Notes under the pieces: generated by a model
What the model was told of the DNA's origin: nothing
The model's input: the letters and a program-made list of their open reading frames with translations, nothing else
The model's database searches: none
Program-made: the position numbers and the translations under genes
Source: JAEZDP01 sp964430855
Lineage (GTDB): Bacteria; Acidobacteriota; Vicinamibacteria; Vicinamibacterales; Vicinamibacteraceae
DNA length: 8,509 nucleotides
Direction: 5' to 3'
Assembly (NCBI GenBank): GCA_964430855.1
Contig: CAYSHC010000136.1
Location: forward strand, 1 to 8,509
Part shown: in pieces, positions 1 to 8,509 of the stretch
How the letters are laid out: every line of letters begins with the position of its first letter
How positions within the stretch are numbered: the stretch's first letter is position 1

Positions 1-412
1 AGTTGGCCGTGCCCTGCGTGCTCGTGACGATCGACTCGACCGGGTTGGCCGTGACACTGACCGTCTCGGTCAGGCCGCCCACCCGGAGCGTCGCGTTGAC
101 GAGCGACGGCGAACCGACAGCGACGGTCGCCTCGCGCGTGATCGGCGCGAAGCCTTCGAGCTCGAACGTGACGCTGTACGCGCCCGCCGGAAGACCCGGC
201 AGGACGTACACGCCGTTCTCGTCGGACGTCGTCGTCCGCGTGCCCTGCAGCGACGGCGAGGTCGCCGTCACCGTGACGCCCGGCAGGACGAGCCCGTCGG
301 TGTCACGTGCGGTGCCCTGAATGGAGCCGGTCTGCACGCCCTGGGCGAACCCGAAGGTTGCCGTCAGGATGAGCGCCAGCAGGCCCGCACTTGCCCTGGT
401 CCAGCTGAACAT
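1..412 (-). CDS. TonB-dependent receptor with N-terminal carboxypeptidase-regulatory-like domain (N-terminal part, runs off left edge)
   Basis: The reading frame begins at an ATG at 412-410 and stays open to the window edge, giving 137 visible residues. An AGAGGA ribosome binding site lies a few bases upstream. Residues 1-23 form a signal peptide (short charged start, hydrophobic core, likely cleavage after GFA). Residues about 28-110 form a carboxypeptidase-regulatory-like beta-sandwich with the hallmarks GSIQGTARD, LPGVTVTA, TSDENGVYVLPGLPAG and YSVTFELEGF. Residues 114-137 (TETVSVTANPVES..TSTQ) match the linker that leads into the TonB plug domain. In Acidobacteriota such proteins are usually outer-membrane receptors of roughly 1000 residues that import oligosaccharides or other large substrates using TonB energy. 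The plug and barrel lie outside the window, so the class is inferred from the N-terminus only and the substrate is unknown. A secreted protein sharing only this domain is possible but less likely. A sigma-54-like promoter precedes it. Confidence 0.8.
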   Translation of the reverse strand, partial: MFSWTRASAGLLALILTATFGFAQGVQTGSIQGTARDTDGLVLPGVTVTATSPSLQGTRTTTSDENGVYVLPGLPAGAYSVTFELEGFAPITREATVAVGSPSLVNATLRVGGLTETVSVTANPVESIVTSTQGTAN

Positions 413-467
413 GTAGTCCTCTTTCGTGAAGCGAGTAAGAAATAAATGCATTCCGTCACGTATCCGC

Positions 468-484
468 TGCGAACGGCATGCCAA
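468..484 (-). promoter_or_regulatory. Candidate sigma-54 (-24/-12) promoter for the TonB-dependent receptor
   Basis: On the minus strand these bases read TTGGCATGCCGTTCGCA. Against the sigma-54 consensus YTGGCACGRNNNTTGCW, the GG of the -24 box and the GC of the -12 box are both present at exactly the required spacing, with three mismatches among the 14 specified positions. The implied transcription start is near 457, giving a leader of about 45 nt that contains the AGAGGA ribosome binding site before the ATG at 412. The position is therefore sensible as well as the motif. If real, expression needs an AAA+ enhancer-binding protein. No such regulator is encoded in the window. Confidence 0.55.
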
Positions 485-510
485 GATCCCGCAACTGGTC
501 CCAGAGGTGT

Positions 511-639
511 AAAGCACACGACCCCAACGATTACCGACGTCCCGCAAGAGCACTGCCGAGTTCAAGCAACACTTGCTCCTCCAATTACCCGGACCATCGG
601 GTCGACGGGGTCTCCAACGAATTGGATCAGGTGTGCTTT
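511..639. repeat. 9-bp inverted repeat pair flanking the distal part of the receptor promoter region
   Basis: AAAGCACAC at 511-519 is repeated in inverted orientation as GTGTGCTTT at 631-639, about 112 bp apart. Relative to the predicted start near 457 the copies lie at roughly -55 and -175. This is the range where activators of sigma-54 promoters often bind. Two exact 9-mers in a short region can also arise by chance, so this is only a candidate pair of regulator sites. Confidence 0.3.
565..577. promoter_or_regulatory. Candidate activator site: 13-bp palindrome upstream of the sigma-54-like promoter
   Basis: The sequence AGCAACACTTGCT is a perfect inverted repeat with 5-bp arms (AGCAA/TTGCT) and a 3-bp centre. 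It lies about 110-120 bp upstream of the predicted start of the receptor transcript, a typical distance for an enhancer-binding-protein site. The palindrome is short and occurs once, so function is inferred from position only. Confidence 0.3.
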
Positions 640-744
640 CAGCATGTTGGCGCATGTCGGGGGTCCGACCACCATATCCGGCCGTCCGACACACCGAACG
701 CGCGAAGACCGGTGAGCGTGGGGGTGGATTGGCGCGCAGACGGG

Positions 745-779
745 GCCGAGGCCGCCCGTCGGGCCACGGGCGCTTCGGC
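745..779 (-). terminator. Strong GC-rich hairpin after the efflux operon (probable terminator or 3' stabilising stem)
   Basis: The left arm 745-759 (GCCGAGGCCGCCCGT) pairs with the right arm 766-779 (ACGGGCGCTTCGGC) across a 6-nt loop. On the plus-strand reading only a G-T wobble and a one-base bulge interrupt 14 pairs. The hairpin begins 43 bp past the stop codon of the RND gene in its direction of transcription. No T-run follows on the minus strand, so it is not a classical intrinsic terminator. It may act with Rho or protect the mRNA 3' end, as U-poor hairpins often do in GC-rich genomes. Confidence 0.45.
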
Positions 780-822
780 AGACCAGGGTGAGGGAGACGG
801 GCGGGCGGCGCGCGGCCGCCGA

Positions 823-4011
<3,189 letters not shown>

Positions 4012-4047
4012 CGGGCTTCCCGGGGCGCGCGTCAGCCGGCGTGGTCG

Positions 4048-5265
4048 TCACGGCGTGACGCGGACCGCTTCTCCATCGACGAGGTTGCCTGGCTGCCGGA
4101 TGACGAGGACCTCGGGGTCGAGTCCCTCGGTCACCTCCACGCGTTCGCCCTGGCGGCGGCCGAGCGCCACGCGCCGCTCGGAGACCTTGCCGTCCACGAC
4201 GGTGAGCACCTTGTCGACGCCCGCAAACGAGACGATGGCGCTCGTGGGCACCACCACCGCCGGCACGTCGGCCGAGACGACAATCTCGGCCGTCGCGAAC
4301 GACCCGGGCCGGATGCGCGCGTCGCGGTTGTCCACCTCGGCCTCGATGCGCAACGACCGGCTGGCCTCGTCGATCGCCGGGCTGACGCGGACGACGCGCC
4401 CCCGGTACACCGTGAGGTCGCCCTCGAGGTGCACGTGCACCTCCTGCCCGACGCGCACCTGCGTGGCCTCGCGCTCGGGCACGTCGGCCTGGAGCCGCAG
4501 CGGGTGCATCCGCACCAGCGTGACGATGGCCTCGCCGGCGGACACGAACTGCCCGAGCGAGGCCTGCCGGTCGCGAATCATGCCCGGAAACGGGGCCACC
4601 AGCCGCGTGTCCTCGAGCTGCTGGCGCGCGAGGGCCAGCTCCGACTTGCGCCCGGCCAGCACCGCCTGCCGGTTGCGCACCTCCTCGAGCGCGTCCTGGT
4701 GCCGGCTGTCGGCGACCTTGAGCGCCGCGTCGGCCGCGTCGAGCTCCGACTTGGCCGCGATGCCGCGCTCCACGAAGGTTTTCAGCCTGTCGTAGGTCAG
4801 CTGGGCGTCGTCGAGGACGGCCTTGGCCTGCCGGACGATGGCCGTCGCCTCGGGGTCGATGTGCTCGTCGCCGTCACCGGGCGGAAGGCCCAGGCGGGCG
4901 CGGGCCTGCTGGAGCGCCGACTCGGCCTGCTGCACGCGCAGCTCGTAGTCCACCGGCACCAGCGTCGCGAGCGTCTGGCCCTCGTTCACGCGGCTCCCGA
5001 GGTCCACGTGGATGGCCTCGATGCGCCCCGGCACCTTGAACCCGAGCGACACCTGGTCCTGGGCAGCCAGCGTGCCGGTCACGACGACGACCCGCTCGAG
5101 CCGTTCCTCGGCCGCCGGCACGACCTCGACCTCGCGCGGTTCGCCTGGGAGCCCCGCCGCCGTAGCCGGCGTGCTCGGCCCGCTGCCGCCGCACGCGGCG
5201 GTCAGGACCAGGACGGAGGCGAGCGACAACAGGACGCTGGACGTGGGAGGAGGCAACTCGGGCAT
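4048..5265 (-). CDS. RND efflux periplasmic adaptor subunit (membrane fusion protein), predicted lipoprotein
   Basis: This 405-residue protein links an RND permease to an outer-membrane channel. Residues 1-24 are a lipoprotein signal with a permissive lipobox (LTAAC) placing the lipidated cysteine at C25, followed by a flexible Ser/Pro/Ala-rich tether. The two lipoyl half-motifs are at about 70-102 (VSLGFKVPGRI..VDLGSRVNEGQ) and 221-250 (RLVAPFPGMIRDRQASLGQFVSAGE). Between them, 108-219 is a charged, Ala/Leu-rich alpha-hairpin. It contains a Gly/Pro/Asp-rich interruption at about 126-140 (GLPPGDGDEHIDPE). A beta-barrel (256-330) and a membrane-proximal domain (335-403) finish the protein. The ATG at 5265 is preceded by GAAGGG at good spacing. 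It is the first gene of the operon, with the permease next. No TolC-like partner is nearby, so one encoded elsewhere must complete the pump. Confidence 0.92.
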   Translation of the reverse strand: MPELPPPTSSVLLSLASVLVLTAACGGSGPSTPATAAGLPGEPREVEVVPAAEERLERVVVVTGTLAAQDQVSLGFKVPGRIEAIHVDLGSRVNEGQTLATLVPVDYELRVQQAESALQQARARLGLPPGDGDEHIDPEATAIVRQAKAVLDDAQLTYDRLKTFVERGIAAKSELDAADAALKVADSRHQDALEEVRNRQAVLAGRKSELALARQQLEDTRLVAPFPGMIRDRQASLGQFVSAGEAIVTLVRMHPLRLQADVPEREATQVRVGQEVHVHLEGDLTVYRGRVVRVSPAIDEASRSLRIEAEVDNRDARIRPGSFATAEIVVSADVPAVVVPTSAIVSFAGVDKVLTVVDGKVSERRVALGRRQGERVEVTEGLDPEVLVIRQPGNLVDGEAVRVTP

Positions 5266-5341
5266 TATGACCCTTCAAGAGTACGACGAAGCGCCTGCCT
5301 GCGCTTACGGTCCCGGCGAACGCGTTTAGACTAGGACCCGC
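5266..5341. promoter_or_regulatory. Divergent promoter region between the efflux operon and the ppa cluster
   Basis: Only 76 bp separate the two divergent start codons, so both promoters must lie here or overlap the genes. Ribosome binding sites are visible on both sides: GAAGGG for the adaptor gene (minus strand, bases about 5271-5276) and AGGA at 5333-5336 for ppa. Promoter boxes are weak. TAGACT at 5327-5332 could be a -10 for ppa, and TACTCT (minus strand, 5278-5283) could be one for the pump operon. Each would give a very short leader. Neither has a good -35, so exact starts are uncertain. Confidence 0.5.
5289..5306. promoter_or_regulatory. Candidate operator: perfect inverted repeat between divergent operons
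   Basis: AAGCGC at 5289-5294 and GCGCTT at 5301-5306 form a perfect 6-bp-arm inverted repeat around a 6-nt centre (CTGCCT). It lies close to the middle of the 76-bp divergent intergenic region, immediately upstream of the possible -10 of the efflux operon. A dimeric repressor bound here could control the pump, ppa, or both. No regulator gene is in the window. As RNA it would form a modest hairpin, but its location before both genes argues for a DNA site. Confidence 0.4.
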
Positions 5342-5890
5342 ATGCACCCCTGGCACGACATCTACGTCGACGATCACCTCATCGCCAAGAACTTCCCCGT
5401 GGTCATCGAAGTGCCCATGGGCAGCAAGAACAAGTACGAGCTCGACAAGGAATCGGGGCTGATGCGCCTCGACCGCGTGCTCTACAGTGCCGTCTACTAC
5501 CCGGCCAACTACGGCTTCATCCCGCGGTCGTTCTGCGACGACGGCGACCCGCTCGACGCGCTGGTGCTCGGGCAGGAGCCCGTGCACCCGATGACGGTGG
5601 TGCTCGCGCGCGCCATCGGCGTCATGCGGATGCGCGACGAGAAGGGGATCGACGACAAGATCATCGCCGTCAGCGTCAGCGACCCGGCCTTTGCCGACTA
5701 CTCCGAGCACAGCCAGCTGCCGCAGCACACCCTGCGTGAGATCAAGCGGTTCTTCGAGGACTACAAGACGCTCGAGAACAAGCAGGTGGAGGTCACCGAC
5801 TTCCTCGGGCCCGAGGACGCGCTCAGCATCCTGAAGGACTCGCTCGACCTCTACCGGCAGCTCCGCCGCGGCGAGCTGTATGGAAAATGA
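5342..5890 (+). CDS. ppa: Inorganic pyrophosphatase, family I (soluble)
   Basis: This cytoplasmic 182-residue enzyme hydrolyses pyrophosphate to two phosphates and so drives nucleic acid, protein and lipid synthesis forward. The length and all recognisable active-site residues fit family I: E23 (VVIE), K31 and E33 (KYELDKESG), R45, Y53 and Y57 (YYPANYGFIP), the signature D67-G-D69-P-L-D72, D99, D104 and K106 in MRDEKGIDDKI, and Y141-K142. These match the metal- and substrate-binding set known from the E. coli enzyme. The ATG at 5342 has an AGGA five bases upstream. It is the first gene of a plus-strand cluster: its TGA lies six bases before the start of the channel gene, which suggests translational coupling. 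No odd features were seen in the protein itself. Confidence 0.96.
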   Translation: MHPWHDIYVDDHLIAKNFPVVIEVPMGSKNKYELDKESGLMRLDRVLYSAVYYPANYGFIPRSFCDDGDPLDALVLGQEPVHPMTVVLARAIGVMRMRDEKGIDDKIIAVSVSDPAFADYSEHSQLPQHTLREIKRFFEDYKTLENKQVEVTDFLGPEDALSILKDSLDLYRQLRRGELYGK

Positions 5891-5896
5891 AGTGAC

Positions 5897-7123
5897 GTGA
5901 TTGCTTCCTATCTCGAGGGCTTCCCGCCCTGGACCGTGTACGCCATCGCCGTCCTCGTGGCGCTGGCCGCCGCCTTCCTCGTCGCGGAAGTGGCCTCGCG
6001 GGCGCTCCGGCGCCTGCTTGTCCGGGCCGGCGGCACCGTGCCGCCATCAGCGGCGGGTGCCGCGCCAGCCGCCCCCGCAGGCCCGTCGTCGGACCCGCGG
6101 TCGCGCGCCAGCGTCCGGCTGGTGCGGCTCGTCGTCTTCCTCCTTGCCGCCGGGATCTTCATCTTCCCGGCGCTGCACGCCGCCGGCGTCCAGACCGACG
6201 TCGGGCTGAGCCCGGAGGCGCTCGGCCGCTGGGCCGCCCGCTCCGGCCTGCGGGTGGGCCTCATCCTGCTGCTCGCGTGGCTCGTGGTCCACGTCGTCGG
6301 CCTCGTGGCCGCGCGCCTCGAAGAGGGCGTGGCCGACGGGGCGTCGGTGGACGCCATCGAGCGCTCCAAGCGTGCCCGGACGATCGGGAAGCTGGTGCAG
6401 AACACCGTGTTCGTGCTCGTGTCGGTCATCGCGACGCTGATGGTGCTGCGCGAGTTCGCCATCGACATCACGCCGATCCTGACGGGCGCGGGCATCGTCG
6501 GCCTCGCGGTGGGCTTCGGAGCGCAGACGCTGGTGAAGGACATCATCAGCGGGTTCTTCATCATCCTCGAGAACCAGGTGCGCGTCGGCGACGTGGCCAA
6601 CATCGACGGCACCGGCGGGCTCGTCGAGCGCATCACGCTGCGGACGATCATCCTGCGCGACCTCGCGGGCACGGTGCATGTGGTGCCGAACGGCAGCATC
6701 CAGCGCCTGGCCAACCTGACGAAGGACTTCTCGTACTACGTGGTGGACGTCCGCGTCAGCTACCGGGACGACACCGACGCGATCGTGGACGTGCTCAGGG
6801 AGGTCGCCGACGGGATGCTGCAGGAACCGGCCTACGCGGTGTCGATGCTGGGACCGCTCGAGGTCATCGGCGTCGACAGGCTCGGCGAGTCGTGGGTGGA
6901 GGTGAAAGTCCGGCTCAAGACGGTCCCGCTCAAGCAGTGGGAGGTCGGGCGCGAGTTCCTGCGGCGGGTGAAGAAGGCCTACGACGCGAAGGGGCTCCAG
7001 ATGCCGTTCCCGCACCAGGCGATCGTGCTTCCGCAGGGCCTGGCGCTCGCGTCGCCGGGTGTCGACCCGTCATCGGCCGGGCCGCGGCAGTCGCCGCCGG
7101 CCGGCTCCACGCCTCCCGCGTAG
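5897..7123 (+). CDS. Mechanosensitive ion channel family protein (MscS-type)
   Basis: This 408-residue inner-membrane channel is expected to open under membrane tension and release solutes during hypo-osmotic shock. Hydrophobic segments lie at about 12-33, 74-95, 117-138 and 166-186, followed by the pore-lining helix at about 191-223 containing GLAVGFGAQTLVKD and GFFIILENQVRVGD. The MscS beta domain follows, with the hallmark VPNGSI at 263-268, then the alpha/beta cytoplasmic vestibule to about 380 (KQWEVGREFLRRVKKAYDAKGLQMPFP). Five segments and 408 residues exceed the three segments and 286 residues of E. coli MscS, as in many MscS relatives. A Pro/Ala-rich loop (about 45-68) and a disordered Pro/Ser/Ala tail (385-408) are unusual extras. 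The start is GTG, six bases after ppa. GGAA inside the end of ppa is the nearest binding site, so translation is probably coupled to ppa. Confidence 0.93.
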   Translation: MIASYLEGFPPWTVYAIAVLVALAAAFLVAEVASRALRRLLVRAGGTVPPSAAGAAPAAPAGPSSDPRSRASVRLVRLVVFLLAAGIFIFPALHAAGVQTDVGLSPEALGRWAARSGLRVGLILLLAWLVVHVVGLVAARLEEGVADGASVDAIERSKRARTIGKLVQNTVFVLVSVIATLMVLREFAIDITPILTGAGIVGLAVGFGAQTLVKDIISGFFIILENQVRVGDVANIDGTGGLVERITLRTIILRDLAGTVHVVPNGSIQRLANLTKDFSYYVVDVRVSYRDDTDAIVDVLREVADGMLQEPAYAVSMLGPLEVIGVDRLGESWVEVKVRLKTVPLKQWEVGREFLRRVKKAYDAKGLQMPFPHQAIVLPQGLALASPGVDPSSAGPRQSPPAGSTPPA

Positions 7124-7134
7124 CCGGCGGCTGC

Positions 7135-8509
7135 ATGCGTGCCGCGTTCGCGCTCGCCATCGGCATCGGGGCCCTGCTGCTGTTCCAGGTGCAGTTCGTC
7201 CTCGGCAAGCAGGTGCTGCCGTGGTTTGGCGGCGTGCCGGCCGTCTGGTCGACGTGCCTCGTGTTCTTCCAGACGCTGCTGCTTGCCGGCTACGCATACG
7301 CGCACGGCCTGACGCGGCTGTCCGTGGGACGGCAGGTGGCCATCCACCAGGCGCTGGTGGGCGTCGCCGCGGCCGCGCTCGCCGCGCGGGCGCTGGGGTG
7401 GCCGAGCCCCATCACGCCCGACGCCGCGTGGCGGCCGATAGCCGAGGGCTCACCGGTCCTCCAGATTCTCACGCTGCTCTCCGTCGCGGTCGGGCTCCCC
7501 TACCTGCTGCTCGCCTCGACCGGCCCGCTGGTGCAGCGCTGGTGGGCCGCGGTATGGCCCGACCGGTCGCCGTACCGGCTCTACGCGCTGTCGAACCTCG
7601 GCTCGCTCGTCGGACTGGTCAGCTATCCCTTTCTCGTCGAGCGGCTGCTGACGGTGCCGCAGCAGGGCTGGCTCTGGGCCGGCCTCTTCGTCGTGTACGG
7701 CGTGGCCATCGTCGCGGCCGGCCGCACCTTCGGGCGGCATCGGGAGGCGGAGCGCTCGCTGAGGTCGGAGTCGAGCGGGCTGCCGCTGCCGCCGCTGCGC
7801 GAGCAGCTGCTGTGGGCCTGGCTGGCCGCCGCGGCGGCGGCGCTGCTCCAGTCCACGACGGCCTGGCTGACGATCGACGTGGCGGCCGTCCCGCTCCTGT
7901 GGATGGCGCCGCTGGCGACCTATCTCGTCACCTTCATCGTCGCCTTCGAGTACCCGCGGTTCTACCACCGCACGACCTGGACGATGCTGCTGCTGGTGGC
8001 CCTGGCGGGCGCGATCGCGGCCGTCCAGGCCGACACCGACATCAGCCCCGCCCGGCACATGGTGGCAGGGCTGGCGGTGATGCTCGCGGCCTGCATGTTC
8101 TGCCATGGCGAGCTCGGGACGCGGACGCCCGCGCCTGCGCACCTGACACGCTTCTACCTGATCATCGCGGCCGGCGGCGCGGCGGGCAGCGCGGCGACGG
8201 CCCTGCTGCCGCCGCTGCTGTCCACGTGGGTCATCGAGTACCCGCTGTCGCTGATGGCCGTGGCGATCGCCGTGTTCGCCGTCCACGCGGCCGCGTTCCG
8301 CGAGACCGCCTCGCCGATGCTGCCATGGTGGAGCCGCGTGATTGCCGTCGCCATCGTCCCGACGATCGTGGGGCTCGGGCGCTTTGCCGTCGTGGAGGGC
8401 CGCGAGCAGCAGCTCGAGGTGGTGAGTGCGTCGCGCAACTTCTTCGGGTGGGTGCGCGTCCGCGAGGGCGAGGCGCCGGGCGGCGGTCGGCACCGGCGGC
8501 TGCTGCACG
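7135..8509 (+). CDS. Fused MFS-like / spermidine-synthase-like membrane protein (N-terminal part, runs off right edge)
   Basis: An open frame from the ATG at 7135 runs without a stop to the window edge (458 residues). The start LLLFQVQFVLGKQVLPWFGGVPAVW with TCLVFFQ, then YRLYALSNLGSLVGL and YPFLVE at 147-169, the CHGEL motif at 323-327 and FYLIIAAGGAAGS at 340-352 are characteristic of the MFS-like half of fused MFS/spermidine-synthase proteins. About ten hydrophobic helices span residues 5-420. The last visible part, SASRNFFGWVRVRE at 431-444, is where the cytosolic aminopropyltransferase-like Rossmann domain begins. The catalytic part is outside the window, so whether it makes spermidine, another polyamine, or has lost activity cannot be judged. 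It follows the channel gene by 11 bp with a weak GGCGG as possible binding site, so it is likely the third gene of the same operon. A plain membrane protein is unlikely given the terminal motif. Confidence 0.85.
   Translation, partial: MRAAFALAIGIGALLLFQVQFVLGKQVLPWFGGVPAVWSTCLVFFQTLLLAGYAYAHGLTRLSVGRQVAIHQALVGVAAAALAARALGWPSPITPDAAWRPIAEGSPVLQILTLLSVAVGLPYLLLASTGPLVQRWWAAVWPDRSPYRLYALSNLGSLVGLVSYPFLVERLLTVPQQGWLWAGLFVVYGVAIVAAGRTFGRHREAERSLRSESSGLPLPPLREQLLWAWLAAAAAALLQSTTAWLTIDVAAVPLLWMAPLATYLVTFIVAFEYPRFYHRTTWTMLLLVALAGAIAAVQADTDISPARHMVAGLAVMLAACMFCHGELGTRTPAPAHLTRFYLIIAAGGAAGSAATALLPPLLSTWVIEYPLSLMAVAIAVFAVHAAAFRETASPMLPWWSRVIAVAIVPTIVGLGRFAVVEGREQQLEVVSASRNFFGWVRVREGEAPGGGRHRRLLH

Larger units (their letters stand above)
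413..822. other. 410-bp intergenic region without a convincing gene
   Basis: This gap separates the end of the efflux operon from the start of the receptor gene, both on the minus strand. By hand count, the stretch 421-660 is about 48-58% GC per 60-base line, clearly lower than the coding regions around it, which fits a regulatory leader. Open frames on either strand here translate to low-complexity or irregular peptides with no recognisable domain, so I call no gene. The recognisable contents are a sigma-54-like promoter at 468-484, a short palindrome at 565-577, a 9-bp inverted repeat pair at 511-519 and 631-639, and a GC-rich hairpin at 745-779. A small RNA cannot be excluded from sequence alone. 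Confidence 0.7.

Noticed and set aside
445..452. 8-bp palindrome AATGCATT in the receptor leader
   Set aside because: Too short and too common to call a site. It would lie inside the predicted 5' leader rather than in the promoter.
508..513. TTTACA on the minus strand as a sigma-70 -35 box for the receptor
   Set aside because: No acceptable -10 box follows at 16-18 bp, while the sigma-54-like match nearby has correct spacing on all key positions.
446..715. Small plus-strand open frame (89 codons) in the intergenic gap
   Set aside because: No ribosome binding site is visible, the composition is irregular, there is no domain, and it overlaps the predicted regulatory sites of the receptor. It could not be supported as a gene.
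6047..7015. Minus-strand open frame of 322 codons opposite the MscS-type channel
   Set aside because: The plus-strand frame carries conserved MscS motifs. The antisense product is His/Asp/Arg-rich and matches no family I know.
7450..8508. Minus-strand open frame of 352 codons at the right edge
   Set aside because: It is opposite a clearly recognisable MFS/spermidine-synthase-like gene. Its composition (Arg, Gln, His, Gly) is typical of a GC-rich reverse shadow.

Overview
This window is GC-rich chromosomal DNA, apart from one lower-GC gap. It most likely comes from an Acidobacteriota genome, plausibly a Vicinamibacteria-like lineage. The main reason is the partial gene at the left edge. It encodes a TonB-dependent receptor that starts with a signal peptide and a carboxypeptidase-regulatory-like beta-sandwich, an architecture greatly expanded in that phylum. 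The taxonomic call is an inference from protein style, not a marker-gene result.

Layout: (1) 1-412, minus strand, is the N-terminus of the TonB-dependent receptor. (2) 413-822 is a 410-bp gap without a convincing gene. It holds a good match to a sigma-54 (-24/-12) promoter at 468-484 that would give the receptor a leader of about 45 nt. Farther upstream are short inverted repeats that could be enhancer-binding-protein sites, and a strong GC-rich hairpin at 745-779 lies just after the pump operon. (3) 823-5265, minus strand, is a two-gene efflux operon: a lipoprotein-type periplasmic adaptor (4048-5265) followed 36 bp later by an RND inner-membrane permease (823-4011). No outer-membrane factor is present in the window. 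(4) 5266-5341 is a 76-bp divergent intergenic region with a perfect inverted repeat (6-bp arms, 6-nt spacer). (5) 5342 to the right edge, plus strand, is a tightly packed cluster: family I inorganic pyrophosphatase (ppa), an MscS-type mechanosensitive channel, and the membrane N-terminus of a fused MFS-like/spermidine-synthase-like protein that runs off the window. Gaps are 6 and 11 bp.

How the parts may work together: the minus-strand pair forms two of the three components of a tripartite efflux pump (adaptor plus proton-driven permease) and must borrow a TolC-like channel from elsewhere. The plus-strand cluster joins removal of pyrophosphate with an osmotic safety valve and a probable membrane-anchored aminopropyltransferase-like enzyme. 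The shared transcription is supported by spacing, but a common physiological purpose is only an inference. I see no mobile element, CRISPR array, RNA gene or defence system. The most unexpected signals are regulatory: the sigma-54-like promoter before the receptor and the palindrome between the divergent operons.
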